From Parahoeflea alexandrii (GTDB lineage: Bacteria; Pseudomonadota; Alphaproteobacteria; Rhizobiales; Rhizobiaceae), in contig NZ_JAPWHB010000003.1 of assembly GCF_027214025.1 (NCBI RefSeq), forward strand, positions 496,001 to 560,000: DNA of 64,000 nucleotides, read 5' to 3'. The position numbers and the translations under genes were made by a program. Of the stretch, positions 8,771-19,304 are shown one piece after another; within the stretch, counting starts at the first letter, position 1; each line of letters starts with the position of its first letter. A model generated the notes under the pieces. It was given only the letters and a program-made list of their open reading frames with translations, was not told where the DNA came from and made no database searches.

Positions 8771-10159
8771 ATGAGCAGTTTGAAGCTGATATCGCCGGTT
8801 GACGGTTCGGTCTATGCCGAACGCCCGGTCATGGGTGTGGAGGATGCAGCCGCAGCCGTCGCCCGCGCACGCAAGGCGCAGAAGGACTGGGCCCGGCGAC
8901 CGCTGGAAGAGCGCATTGCGCTCGTCAAAGCGGGCGTCGCCCGTCTCAACGAGATGAGCGACGAAGTGGTGCCGGAACTGGCCTGGATGATGGGCCGGCC
9001 GGTGCGCTACGGCGGCGAGTTCGGCGGCGTCAACGAGCGCACCAACTACATGGCGGGGATTGCCGCGCGGGCGCTGGCGCCGATCGAGATCGAGAACTCG
9101 GCGCAGTTCGAACGTCGCATCGAGCGCGTGCCGCACGGCGTCGTCTTCGTCGTCGCTCCGTGGAACTATCCCTACATGACTGCCATCAACACGGTGGTTC
9201 CGGCGCTGATCGCCGGCAACACGGTGGTGCTCAAGCACGCAACCCAGACACTGCTGGTGGGCGAGCGCATGGTCCGCGCCTTCAGCGAGGCTGGACTGCC
9301 CGACGACGTGTTCATCAACCTGTTCCTGGATCACCAGGGAACCGAAAGCCTGATTTCGGCCGGCAGCTTCGACTTCATCAATTTCACCGGTTCGGTCGGT
9401 GGCGGCAAGGCGATCGAGCGGGCAGCCGCCGGCACCTTCACCGGGCTCGGCCTCGAGCTTGGCGGCAAGGACCCCGGCTACGTGATGGAAGACGCCGATC
9501 TCGACTGGGCCGTCGACGTGCTGATGGATGGCGCGATGTACAATGCCGGGCAGTGCTGCTGCGGCATCGAACGGCTCTACGTGGCGCGCCCGCTCTATGC
9601 GGCGTTTGTCGAGAAAGCCGAGGCCTGGGTCAGCTCCGGCCTCAAGCTCGGCAATCCGCTGGAGCAGGAAACCACGATCGGGCCGATGGCCAATGTACGC
9701 TTCGCGCAGGAAGTCCGGGCCCAGACCGCAGAGGCCATTCTCGGCGGCGCCCGCGGATTGATCGATCCGAATATTTTTCCGGCTGATGACGGCGGCGCCT
9801 ACCTGATGCCGCAGGTCCTTGTCGACGTGACCCATGACATGCGGGTGATGCGCGAGGAGAGTTTCGGCCCGGTGGTCGGCATCATGCCGGTCGACAGCGA
9901 CGAACAGGCGCTTGCGCTGATGAACGACTGCCAGTTCGGCCTGACTGCTTCGCTGTGGACCAATGACGCCGAGCGGGCGGCCCGCGTTGGTGCCGAAATC
10001 GAGACCGGAACCGTGTTCATGAACCGGGCCGATTATCTCGATCCGGCGCTGTGCTGGACCGGCTGCAAGGCCACCGGCCGCGGCGGCTCGCTGTCTGAAA
10101 TCGGCTTCCACAATCTCACCCGTCCCAAATCCTACCATCTGAGAAAGAAATCCGCATGA
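8771..10159 (+). CDS. NAD(P)-dependent aldehyde dehydrogenase
   Basis: 462 residues of the aldehyde dehydrogenase superfamily: APWNYPYMTAINTVVPALIAG (cofactor binding), NFTGSVGGGKAIE, LELGGKDPGYV (general-base Glu) and NAGQCCCGIERLYV (catalytic Cys). AAGGAG lies just before ATG 8771. It overlaps the next gene by ATGA, so the two are translationally coupled. In context it should oxidise the aldehyde formed by the adjacent iron alcohol dehydrogenase, possibly as a gamma-glutamyl conjugate. The substrate is not determined by sequence. Confidence 0.9.
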   Translation: MSSLKLISPVDGSVYAERPVMGVEDAAAAVARARKAQKDWARRPLEERIALVKAGVARLNEMSDEVVPELAWMMGRPVRYGGEFGGVNERTNYMAGIAARALAPIEIENSAQFERRIERVPHGVVFVVAPWNYPYMTAINTVVPALIAGNTVVLKHATQTLLVGERMVRAFSEAGLPDDVFINLFLDHQGTESLISAGSFDFINFTGSVGGGKAIERAAAGTFTGLGLELGGKDPGYVMEDADLDWAVDVLMDGAMYNAGQCCCGIERLYVARPLYAAFVEKAEAWVSSGLKLGNPLEQETTIGPMANVRFAQEVRAQTAEAILGGARGLIDPNIFPADDGGAYLMPQVLVDVTHDMRVMREESFGPVVGIMPVDSDEQALALMNDCQFGLTASLWTNDAERAARVGAEIETGTVFMNRADYLDPALCWTGCKATGRGGSLSEIGFHNLTRPKSYHLRKKSA

Positions 10160-11301
10160 GCCCGCGCGCCAACTGGTCTTATCCCACCGCAATCCGCTTC
10201 GGCGCCGGCCGCATTTCGGAGCTTGCCGAAGCCTGCGCTGCCGCCGGAATGAAGAAGCCGCTGCTGGTCACCGACCGGGGGCTTGCCTCGTTGCCGATCA
10301 CCGTCAATGCGCTTGATCTCCTGGAGGCCGCAGGCCTCGGCCGTGCCATGTTTTCGGAAGTGGATCCGAACCCGAACGAGAAGAACCTCGAGGCCGGCGT
10401 CGCCATGTTCAAGGCTGGCGGCCACGACGGCGTTATCGCCTTCGGCGGTGGCTCGGGCCTCGATCTGGGCAAGCTGATCGCGTTTCAGGCCGGACAGAGC
10501 CGTCCGGTCTGGGACTTCGAGGATATCGGCGACTGGTGGACCCGTGCCAATGCCGATGCCATCGCGCCGATCATCGCGGTGCCGACGACGGCGGGCACGG
10601 GATCCGAGGTTGGCCGCGCCGGCGTGCTGACCAACTCGGTGACGCACGTCAAGAAGATCATCTTCCATCCGAAACTGCTGCCGTCTGTCACGATCTGCGA
10701 CCCTGAACTGACCGTCGGCATGCCCAGGATCATCACGGTCGGCACCGGCATGGATGCATTCGCGCATTGCCTGGAAGCCTATTCCTCGCCGTTCTATCAC
10801 CCGATGAGCCAGGGCATCGCGCTCGAAGGCATGCGGCTGGTCAAGGAAAATCTGCCGCTGGTGGTGGCCGACGGGTCGAACCTCGACGCACGCGCGGAAA
10901 TGATGAGTGCTGCGGCGATGGGCGCGGTGGCGTTCCAGAAGGGTCTGGGCGCCATCCATGCGCTGTCGCACCCGATCGGCGCGGTCTACAACACCCATCA
11001 CGGCATGACCAATGCGGTGGTGATGCCTCCGGTCCTCAGGATGAACCGCCCGGTGATCGAGGAGCGGATCGCCCGCGCCGCGGATTACATGGGAATCGGC
11101 GGCGGGTTCGACGGTTTTTACGATTACGTGCTGAAGCTTCGCGCCGATCTCGGCGTGCCGGACAAGCTGGCCGAACTCGGCGTCGGCCGTGACCGGATCG
11201 ACGAAATGACCGCGATGGCGCTCGAAGATCCCAGCGCCGGCGGCAACCCGGTCAAGATGACCGTGGAGAACACCAAGGCGCTGTTCGAAGCCTGCATCTG
11301 A
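10156..11301 (+). CDS. Iron-containing alcohol dehydrogenase
   Basis: 381 residues, type III Fe-ADH fold: N-terminal nucleotide domain with AFGGGSGLDLGKL and PTTAGTGSEVGRAGV, then the metal-binding helices GMDAFAHCLEAY and AIHALSHPIGAVYNTHHG, which supply the Asp/His ligands. These enzymes interconvert alcohols and aldehydes with NAD(P). It is the last gene of the operon, overlapping the aldehyde dehydrogenase stop by ATGA, and a good terminator follows at 11340-11370. It probably oxidises an alcohol group of the catabolised amine compound. Confidence 0.92.
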   Translation: MSPRANWSYPTAIRFGAGRISELAEACAAAGMKKPLLVTDRGLASLPITVNALDLLEAAGLGRAMFSEVDPNPNEKNLEAGVAMFKAGGHDGVIAFGGGSGLDLGKLIAFQAGQSRPVWDFEDIGDWWTRANADAIAPIIAVPTTAGTGSEVGRAGVLTNSVTHVKKIIFHPKLLPSVTICDPELTVGMPRIITVGTGMDAFAHCLEAYSSPFYHPMSQGIALEGMRLVKENLPLVVADGSNLDARAEMMSAAAMGAVAFQKGLGAIHALSHPIGAVYNTHHGMTNAVVMPPVLRMNRPVIEERIARAADYMGIGGGFDGFYDYVLKLRADLGVPDKLAELGVGRDRIDEMTAMALEDPSAGGNPVKMTVENTKALFEACI

Positions 11302-11339
11302 GCCTCCGCCCCTCCTTGTCCAGCCCTGTCTGGACAAAG

Positions 11340-11370
11340 CCGGCCCGCGCTTCCCGCGCGGGCCGGTTTT
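11340..11370 (+). terminator. Rho-independent terminator after the Fe-ADH operon
   Basis: Eleven-base arms CCGGCCCGCGC and GCGCGGGCCGG enclose a five-base loop, followed by TTTTCGTTTT. It lies 38 bp after the alcohol dehydrogenase stop. Confidence 0.85.
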
Positions 11371-11535
11371 CGTTTTGGCGTTGAAAGGGATGGGGCCGGT
11401 TCGTGGGCCGATTGCAAAGAAATACTGGCGCAACTGCAAGATTTAGGATTACAATGGGTTTCGAAACCTGATTTTACTGCAGATCTATATTGAAATTGAA
11501 CGATAAACGCCAAATTTGATGCTTTGGGGGAGATT

Positions 11536-12279
11536 ATGGAGATGAACGCCGTTCTGCAGTTTCTTGATACCGAGAGAAACGGCGAGGAAGGCGCAGAGAG
11601 CATTCGCGGGCGGCTTCGCAAGATCATCAACGAGCTCGGATTTGACTATTTCACGCTGGTCCGGCAGCCCGGACCGGAGAACCCGGCGAGCGACATCATG
11701 CTCGAGGGTCAATGGCCGAAAGGCTGGCCCGAGCTTTACGTGAAACGGAAATACGCGACTATTGACCCGCTGGTCCGATATCTCGGTCACAGCCAGCGCG
11801 GCTATCGCTGGCGCGAGTCGGTCGAGGCCTTCAGGCAGGACCCGAACCACAAGCGCATGGAGCGGATGATGGTCGATGCGCGCCGTTTCGGCCTGGAAGA
11901 CGGATATGTCTTCCCGGTTCACGGACGGCGTGGGCTGGTTGGGGTTCTGACCGTTGCCGGCCGCCCCGTGGAATTGTCGCCGTCGGAGATGGCGATGATG
12001 GACGCGCTTGCCAAGAAGGCGTTCTGGGAGCTTCTCGAGGCGGTGGATCCGAATGCGCACGAGCAGATCAGCCGGCCCGTTGCGATGCCGCTGACCCGCC
12101 GCGAAATGGAAACGCTGGAGTATTTGGGCTATGGCATGACGTCGAACGAGATGGGCGCCACGCTCGGTCTTTCGGCGCATACGGTCGACTGGTACATGAA
12201 CGGCATCCAGGACAAATTGCAGGCCAGGAACCGGCATCACGTGGTAGCGATTGCCTTCAGGCTAGGCCTGATCTCTTAG
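11536..12279 (+). CDS. LuxR family regulator with autoinducer-binding domain (solo, no LuxI nearby)
   Basis: 247 residues. The N-terminal autoinducer-binding domain (about 20-160) keeps the acyl-homoserine-lactone pocket pattern: WPKGWPELYVKRKYATIDP holds the Trp, Tyr and Asp-Pro expected from TraR/LuxR, followed by the RWRE Trp. The C-terminal LuxR HTH (about 180-240) reads LTRREMETLEYLGYG and LGLSAHTVDWYMNGIQDKL. Start ATG 11536 follows GGGGGAG; TTG 11524 is possible. No synthase gene is within the window. The TAG stop lies within the left end of a repeated element starting at 12276. Confidence 0.88.
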   Translation: MEMNAVLQFLDTERNGEEGAESIRGRLRKIINELGFDYFTLVRQPGPENPASDIMLEGQWPKGWPELYVKRKYATIDPLVRYLGHSQRGYRWRESVEAFRQDPNHKRMERMMVDARRFGLEDGYVFPVHGRRGLVGVLTVAGRPVELSPSEMAMMDALAKKAFWELLEAVDPNAHEQISRPVAMPLTRREMETLEYLGYGMTSNEMGATLGLSAHTVDWYMNGIQDKLQARNRHHVVAIAFRLGLIS

Positions 12280-12437
12280 AGCCCATCATCTTTAGATGAA
12301 ATCGACTGAACCTGGCTTTTCACGCCCTGGACAGCGTCGCGCGAGGCTAACGGTGCTCGCGCCGCGTCGCCGCACGCTTCCAGCCAGATTACAAAATCCC
12401 GGCGTTCAAACGCTTCCAGCTAAAGATGATGGGCTTC
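12276..12437 (-). repeat. MITE-like repeat, copy A (162 bp)
   Basis: The left end TTAGAGCCCATCATCTTTAG and the right end CTAAAGATGATGGGCTTC form terminal inverted repeats. The interior, read on the minus strand, matches the copy at 22092-22404, including the shared stretch CCGTTAGCCTCGCGCGACGC. The element encodes nothing. Its left end supplies the stop codon of the upstream luxR gene. Confidence 0.75.
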
Positions 12438-12526
12438 AATTTGCACTGCAGCAAAACAGGCGTTAATGATTGAATGCGGGGTTCGCTCGAGCCTTGTTTT
12501 CCTTGCCCAAACCCGGGAGCCTGTCT

Positions 12527-15500
12527 GTGCCGATTTCCAAAATTCTTGTTGCCAATCGTTCGGAAATTGCCATTCGCGTGTTTCGCGCAGCCAACGAACT
12601 GGGCATGAAAACCGTCGCGATCTGGGCGGAGGAAGACAAGCTGGCGTTGCACCGCTTCAAGGCGGACGAATCCTACCAGGTTGGCCGCGGTCCGCACCTC
12701 GAGCGCGACCTGGGCCCGATCGAGAGCTACCTGTCGATTGACGAAGTGATCCGGGTGGCAAAGCTGTCGGGCGCCGATGCGATCCACCCCGGTTACGGAC
12801 TGCTGTCGGAAAGCCCGGAATTTGCCGACGCCTGCGCCGAAAACGGCATCATCTTCATCGGGCCGAAGCCCGACACGATGCGGCGGCTGGGCAACAAGGT
12901 GGCGGCGCGCAATCTCGCCATCGAGATCGGCGTGCCGGTCGTGCCGGCAACCGAGCCGCTGCCGGACGACATGGACGAAGTGGCGCGGATGGCGGAGGAA
13001 ATCGGCTATCCGATCATGCTGAAGGCCTCGTGGGGCGGCGGTGGCCGCGGCATGCGGGCCATCCGCGATCCGAAGGACCTGGCCCGCGAAGTCACCGAAG
13101 CCAAGCGCGAGGCAAAGGCGGCGTTCGGCAAGGACGAGGTCTATCTCGAAAAGCTGGTCGAACGGGCGCGTCACGTCGAAAGCCAGATCCTCGGCGATAC
13201 CCATGGCAATGCCGTGCACCTGTTCGAGCGCGACTGCTCGGTGCAGCGCCGCAACCAGAAGGTCGTCGAGCGGGCTCCGGCGCCTTATCTGACCGAGGCG
13301 CAGCGGCAGGAACTGGCGACCTATTCGCTCAAGATCGCCAATGCCACCGGCTATGTCGGCGCAGGTACGGTCGAGTACCTGATGGATATCGACACCGGGG
13401 CCTTCTATTTCATCGAGGTCAATCCGCGCATCCAGGTCGAGCACACGGTGACCGAGGAAGTCACCGGCATCGACATCGTCAAGGCGCAGATCCACATCCT
13501 GGAAGGCGCTGTCATCGGCACGCCGGAATCCGGCGTGCCGGCGCAGGCCGACATCCGGCTCAACGGCCACGCGCTGCAGTGCCGCATCACCACGGAAGAT
13601 CCGGAGCAGAATTTCATTCCGGACTACGGCCGGATCACCGCCTATCGCGGCGCCACCGGCTTCGGCATCCGGCTCGATGGCGGCACGGCCTATTCCGGGG
13701 CGGTGATCACGCGGTTCTACGACCCGCTGCTGGAGAAGGTCACGGCCTGGGCGCCGACACCGGAGGAAACCATCCGCCGGATGGACCGGGCGCTGCGCGA
13801 GTTCCGCATCCGCGGCGTGGCAACGAACCTCACCTTCCTGGAAGCGATCATCGGCCATCCCGAGTTCCGCAACAACACCTATACGACACGGTTCATCGAC
13901 ACGACGCCTGAGCTGTTCGAGCAGGTCAAGCGCCAGGACCGCGCCACCAAGCTGTTGACCTACCTGGCCGATGTCACCGTCAACGGGCATCCGGAAACCA
14001 AGGGCCGGCCGCTGCCGCTCGCCGATGCCGCGGCGCCGCGGGTTCCCCATGTCGAGGGCGAGGTCCGGCCCGGAACGCGGCAATTGCTGGATGAGCTCGG
14101 CCCGAAAGGCTTTGCCGACTGGATGCGGGCGCAGAAGCGGATCCTGATCACCGACACGACGATGCGCGACGGCCACCAGTCGCTGCTGGCAACCCGCATG
14201 CGCACGCACGACATCGCGGCCGTGGCCGGCACTTACGCCCGGGCGCTGCCGGATCTCTTGTCGCTGGAATGCTGGGGCGGAGCCACCTTCGACGTGTCGA
14301 TGCGGTTCCTGACCGAGGACCCGTGGGAGCGGCTCGAGCTGGTGCGGCAGGGGGCTCCGAACCTGCTGCTGCAGATGCTGCTGCGCGGCGCCAACGGCGT
14401 CGGCTACAAGAATTATCCGGACAATGTGGTCAGGCATTTCGTGCGCCAGGCGGCGCAGGGCGGCATCGACCTGTTCCGCGTCTTCGACTGTCTCAACTGG
14501 GTCGAGAACATGCGCGTGTCGATGGACGCGGTGTGCGAGGAGAACAAACTCTGCGAAGCCACCATCTGCTACACCGGTGACATTCTCAACTCGGCGCGGC
14601 CGAAATATGACCTGAAATACTACACGGCGCTTGCGGCCGAGCTCGAGAAGGCCGGCGCCCACATCATCGCGGTCAAGGACATGGCCGGCCTGCTGAAGCC
14701 GGCTGCGGCGCGGCAACTGTTCAAGGCACTCAGAGAGGCCACCGACCTGCCGATCCATTTCCACACGCATGATACGTCCGGCATTTCCGCCGCCACTGTG
14801 CTGGCCGCGGTCGACAGCGGCGTCGATGCGGTCGATGCGGCGATGGACGCGCTTTCGGGCAACACCTCGCAGCCTTGCCTGGGCTCGATTGTCGAGGCGC
14901 TGAAGGGACATGAGCGCGATTCGGGTCTCGACACCGAGTGGATCCGCCGGATCTCGTTCTACTGGGAAGCGGTGCGCAACCAGTACGCGGCGTTCGAGAG
15001 CGACCTGAAGGGGCCGGCCTCGGAGGTCTATCTGCACGAGATGCCGGGCGGCCAGTTCACCAACCTGAAGGAGCAGGCGCGCTCGCTGGGGCTGGAAACC
15101 CGCTGGCACGAGGTGGCGCAGGCCTATGCCGATGCCAACCAGATGTTCGGCGATATCGTCAAGGTGACGCCGAGCTCCAAGGTGGTGGGCGACATGGCAC
15201 TGATGATGGTGAGCCAGGACCTGAGCGTCGCCGACGTCGAAAACCCGGCCAAGGACGTGTCGTTCCCCGATTCAGTGGTCTCGATGATGCGCGGCGATCT
15301 CGGCCAGCCGCCGGCCGGCTGGCCCAAGGCTTTGCAGGCCAAGGTGCTCAAGGGCGAGAAGGCCTATACCGAACGCCCGGGCTCGCTGCTGCCGGATGCG
15401 GATCTTGCCGCCGAACGCGCCGAAATCGAGGCCAAGCTGGAGCGCGATATCAGCGAGAACGAGTTCGCCTCCTATCTGATGTACCCGAAGGTGTTCACCG

Positions 15501-15985
15501 ATTTTGCGCTGGCGACGGAAACCTACGGACCGGTGAGCATGCTGCCGACGCCCGCCTATTTCTACGGGATTCCGGTCGGCGGCGAGCTTTTCGTCGAGAT
15601 TGAAAAGGGCAAGACGCTGGTCGTCCAGAACCTGGCCCAGGGCGAATCCGACGACAAGGGCATGGTCACCGTGTTCTTCGAGCTCAACGGTCAGCCGCGG
15701 CGGGTCAAGGTGCCCGACCGGGCGCATGGCGCATCGGGTTCGGCGGCCCGGCGCAAGGCGGAAATCGGCAATGACGCGCATGTCGCCGCCCCGATGCCCG
15801 GCGTGATTTCGACGGTTGCTGTGGCCGCAGGCCAGGAGGTCACAGCCGGCGACGTGCTGGTGTCGATCGAGGCGATGAAGATGGAAACCGCGATCCATGC
15901 GGAGCGCGACGGGGTGCTGGCCGAGGTGTTGGTCAAGACCGGTGACCAGATCGACGCCAAGGATCTGCTGATCGTCTATGCCTGA
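12527..15985 (+). CDS. pyc: Pyruvate carboxylase
   Basis: 1152 residues, the usual length for the single-chain enzyme. Order: biotin carboxylase/ATP-grasp (residues 1-450; KILVANRSEIAIRVFRAANE, KASWGGGGRGMR, FIEVNPRIQVEHTVTEE), carboxyltransferase (about 530-830; DTTMRDGHQSLLATRMRTHD, GGATFDVSMRFL, FRVFDCLNW), then biotin carrier with EAMKMET near residue 1115. It carboxylates pyruvate to oxaloacetate using ATP and bicarbonate. GTG 12527 is chosen because GGGAG lies 8 bp upstream and the protein then begins at the family start; TTG 12470 would add 19 unrelated residues. Confidence 0.97.
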   Translation: MPISKILVANRSEIAIRVFRAANELGMKTVAIWAEEDKLALHRFKADESYQVGRGPHLERDLGPIESYLSIDEVIRVAKLSGADAIHPGYGLLSESPEFADACAENGIIFIGPKPDTMRRLGNKVAARNLAIEIGVPVVPATEPLPDDMDEVARMAEEIGYPIMLKASWGGGGRGMRAIRDPKDLAREVTEAKREAKAAFGKDEVYLEKLVERARHVESQILGDTHGNAVHLFERDCSVQRRNQKVVERAPAPYLTEAQRQELATYSLKIANATGYVGAGTVEYLMDIDTGAFYFIEVNPRIQVEHTVTEEVTGIDIVKAQIHILEGAVIGTPESGVPAQADIRLNGHALQCRITTEDPEQNFIPDYGRITAYRGATGFGIRLDGGTAYSGAVITRFYDPLLEKVTAWAPTPEETIRRMDRALREFRIRGVATNLTFLEAIIGHPEFRNNTYTTRFIDTTPELFEQVKRQDRATKLLTYLADVTVNGHPETKGRPLPLADAAAPRVPHVEGEVRPGTRQLLDELGPKGFADWMRAQKRILITDTTMRDGHQSLLATRMRTHDIAAVAGTYARALPDLLSLECWGGATFDVSMRFLTEDPWERLELVRQGAPNLLLQMLLRGANGVGYKNYPDNVVRHFVRQAAQGGIDLFRVFDCLNWVENMRVSMDAVCEENKLCEATICYTGDILNSARPKYDLKYYTALAAELEKAGAHIIAVKDMAGLLKPAAARQLFKALREATDLPIHFHTHDTSGISAATVLAAVDSGVDAVDAAMDALSGNTSQPCLGSIVEALKGHERDSGLDTEWIRRISFYWEAVRNQYAAFESDLKGPASEVYLHEMPGGQFTNLKEQARSLGLETRWHEVAQAYADANQMFGDIVKVTPSSKVVGDMALMMVSQDLSVADVENPAKDVSFPDSVVSMMRGDLGQPPAGWPKALQAKVLKGEKAYTERPGSLLPDADLAAERAEIEAKLERDISENEFASYLMYPKVFTDFALATETYGPVSMLPTPAYFYGIPVGGELFVEIEKGKTLVVQNLAQGESDDKGMVTVFFELNGQPRRVKVPDRAHGASGSAARRKAEIGNDAHVAAPMPGVISTVAVAAGQEVTAGDVLVSIEAMKMETAIHAERDGVLAEVLVKTGDQIDAKDLLIVYA

Positions 15986-16003
15986 TTGAGCCGTCCGGAT
16001 CTG

Positions 16004-16030
16004 ATCCGCCGCCGGTGTCCGGCGGCGGAT
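16004..16030 (+). terminator. GC-rich hairpin after pyc
   Basis: ATCCGCCGCCGG, three bases, then CCGGCGGCGGAT is a perfect 12-bp stem 19 bp after the pyc stop. There is no T-run, so it may be a factor-assisted terminator or a 3' stabiliser. Confidence 0.55.
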
Positions 16031-16187
16031 GGATCACGGCAGTCCATAACATGACGAAATGCTGATCGATCCGCTTGCGCTCGCCGGATTGATTTCGCAT
16101 TGTCGCATGGCTCGCGCTTTGCGGCGGCAATGATCGCCGTGGCCGGCATTCCGCACCGTCGTCCAGTTCCGTCAAGAAGGGTTTTCC

Positions 16188-16592
16188 ATGCTCGCCGCCA
16201 TACCGCTGATGATCGTGCCGCTTATCGTCTACAACCTGGTCCTGATCGGCCTGGTCGGCGACGGAGTCTCCGCGCTCGCGTCGACCATCACCTCGTTGTC
16301 TATGATGTCGGGCGCCACCTGGACGATGAGTCTGGGCGACCTGCTGATCACCGTTTCGCTGGTGCTTCTGTTCATCGAGGTGCTGAAGGCCACGCGCACC
16401 GGGTCTTGGTCGGTGATCGATCACATGCTGTCGATGTTCGTGTTCGTGGCGTTTCTGGTCGAGTTCCTGCTGGTGCGCGGTGCTGCGACCCAGGTCTTCT
16501 TCATCCTGATGGTGATCGCGTTCATCGATGTGATCGCCGGGTTCTCCGTCTCGATCCGCTCGGCGGGCCGGGATGTCTCGATCGGGTTGTAA
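16188..16592 (+). CDS. Small integral membrane protein, function unknown
   Basis: 134 residues with four predicted membrane helices (about 3-25, 48-66, 80-96 and 101-122) separated by short loops. ATG 16188 follows AGAAGGG at good spacing. I do not recognise a named family. Similar four-helix proteins of this size are annotated as hypothetical in rhizobial genomes. It sits alone between pyc and a convergent heme-binding-like gene. Confidence 0.7.
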   Translation: MLAAIPLMIVPLIVYNLVLIGLVGDGVSALASTITSLSMMSGATWTMSLGDLLITVSLVLLFIEVLKATRTGSWSVIDHMLSMFVFVAFLVEFLLVRGAATQVFFILMVIAFIDVIAGFSVSIRSAGRDVSIGL

Positions 16593-16622
16593 CCCGGCGT
16601 TTGCGATCTCGCCAGCGGAGCC

Positions 16623-17054
16623 TCAGCCTGCGTCGGGCGTGAAACCGGCGGCTTCGATGCCGGCGATTGCGGCGATCTCGTCATTGTCGGAGGTGTCGCC
16701 GGTGATCCCGACCGCGCCGATGATGGCGCCCTTGCGATCCCTGACCAGCACGCCGCCAGGAACCGCGACGATCTTGCCGCCGGACACCGCCGAAAGACCT
16801 TCAAGAAAATGCGGGCGGGTTTCCGCCTGGGTGTTGAGCCAGCGCGAGCCGACGCCGACGGCAAGCGCGCCATAGGCCTTGCCGCTGGCGATCTCGAACC
16901 GCATCATCGACGCCCCGTCCTGGCGCTGGAAGGCTTTGACATGGCCGCCGGCATCGAGAACGACCACGGCCAGTGGCTTGAGACCGCGTTCCTTGCCTGT
17001 TGCGAGCGCGGTGTTGATGATCTTGAGTGCCTTGGCCAGGGTGAGTTCGGTCAT
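16623..17054 (-). CDS. GlcG/HbpS family heme-binding-like protein (DUF336)
   Basis: 143 residues. Family pattern: LKPLAVVVLDAGGHVKAFQRQDGA, then FEIASGKAYGALAVGVGSR and GGVLVRDRKGAIIGAVGITGDTSDNDE. These proteins form small cytoplasmic or secreted homo-oligomers. HbpS binds heme and GlcG sits in glycolate clusters, but the biochemical role of most members is unclear. ATG 17054 gives the usual MTELTLAKA start; an in-frame ATG at 17075 is also possible. No redox or glycolate gene is nearby. Confidence 0.82.
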   Translation of the reverse strand: MTELTLAKALKIINTALATGKERGLKPLAVVVLDAGGHVKAFQRQDGASMMRFEIASGKAYGALAVGVGSRWLNTQAETRPHFLEGLSAVSGGKIVAVPGGVLVRDRKGAIIGAVGITGDTSDNDEIAAIAGIEAAGFTPDAG

Positions 17055-17254
17055 CGGGAATGCCTTTCGGGTCAATGTCGGGAACAGTTCTGACGCTTAT
17101 AGGCCCGGAAACGGGCCGTGCGCCACCGCTTTGGCCCGGATCGGCGGAGGAAAGCTGTTTCGCCGGAAAGGAAACAATCCGCAGTGTTTATGAACGCCCG
17201 GTCAAAGGTGGGACCGGGCCGAGGGATCTTCGGAGGGCATCGTTCGGGGAAGGA

Positions 17255-17848
17255 TCAGCTGTCGATCGAATTGATCTTGTCCTGCAGCTGCTTGAGCTGG
17301 GTCTTGAGATCATCGATATCCTTCGAGGTGTCCGACTTCTTCGGAGTCTCCTCGGGCTGTGTCGAATGGGCGAGCGCGAAGGGCGAGAACATCTGCATCG
17401 CCTTCTGGAACATCTCGGTGTTGCGGCGGACCTGCTCCTCGACCAGCTGGATCGGCAGCTGGATGTTGCGCGCCACAGGGTTGTCGCCGAAGGCCTTGGT
17501 GATCTGGGCGCGGACCTGTTCCTGCTGTTCGGTCAGCGCCGACATGGAGTGTTCAAGGTAGCTCGGCACCACCATCTGCAGCTGGTCGCCGTAGATCGAG
17601 ATCAGCTGCCTTAGGAAGGACACCGGCAGCAGCGTGTTGCCGGTCTTGGATTCCTGTTCGAAAATGATCTGTGTCAGCACGGAATGGGTGATGTCGTCGC
17701 CGCTCTTGGCGTCGAGAACGATGAAGTCCTCGCCCTTCTTGACCATGACCGCGAGGTCATCCAGCGTCACATAGGTGCTCGTGCCCGTGTTGTAGAGACG
17801 GCGATTGGCATATTTCTTGATCGTGATGGTGCCGGTGTTCTTCGCCAT
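17255..17848 (-). CDS. phaR: Polyhydroxyalkanoate synthesis repressor PhaR
   Basis: 197 residues. The PhaR DNA-binding N-terminus is clear (TITIKKYANRRLYNTGTSTY, then VTLDDLAVMVKKGEDF). It is followed by the PHB accumulation regulatory segments and a lysine/glutamine-rich coiled-coil C-terminus (DIDDLKTQLKQLQDKI). PhaR binds both PHB granules and promoters, releasing phasin and synthesis genes when polymer accumulates. It is divergent from phaAB with 246 bp between, the expected arrangement in Rhizobiales. Confidence 0.95.
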   Translation of the reverse strand: MAKNTGTITIKKYANRRLYNTGTSTYVTLDDLAVMVKKGEDFIVLDAKSGDDITHSVLTQIIFEQESKTGNTLLPVSFLRQLISIYGDQLQMVVPSYLEHSMSALTEQQEQVRAQITKAFGDNPVARNIQLPIQLVEEQVRRNTEMFQKAMQMFSPFALAHSTQPEETPKKSDTSKDIDDLKTQLKQLQDKINSIDS

Positions 17849-18094
17849 TCTTCACTCTCCTCAAATGGTCTCCCCAGACCAGATCCTCGCCTTGTTGACC
17901 CAGACTGTAGGCGAAAACGGTTGATAAAGACAATTCCTTTGTGCGATGCGGCGAAAGCAGCCGGAAATCATCAGACTATGGTCCTGATTAAACCGATTGC
18001 ATGTAAAATTCGGCGTCGGGGCATTTGACATGAACATCAAGCTCCGTCACGTTCTGGGCAACTCCTCACACTCACATGACAGGGAAATTCCATC

Positions 18095-19270
<1,176 letters not shown>

Positions 19271-19304
19271 GTGTAGATTACGGTAACAGTCTGGGAGGAT
19301 TGGC

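Noticed and set aside
7304-10192. A 962-codon open frame on the minus strand
   Set aside because: It lies opposite the glutamine-synthetase-like and aldehyde dehydrogenase genes and has the His/Arg-rich composition typical of antisense frames in GC-rich coding DNA.
12389-15109. A 906-codon open frame on the minus strand
   Set aside because: It is antisense to pyruvate carboxylase, without domain patterns. Its start lies inside the repeat element.
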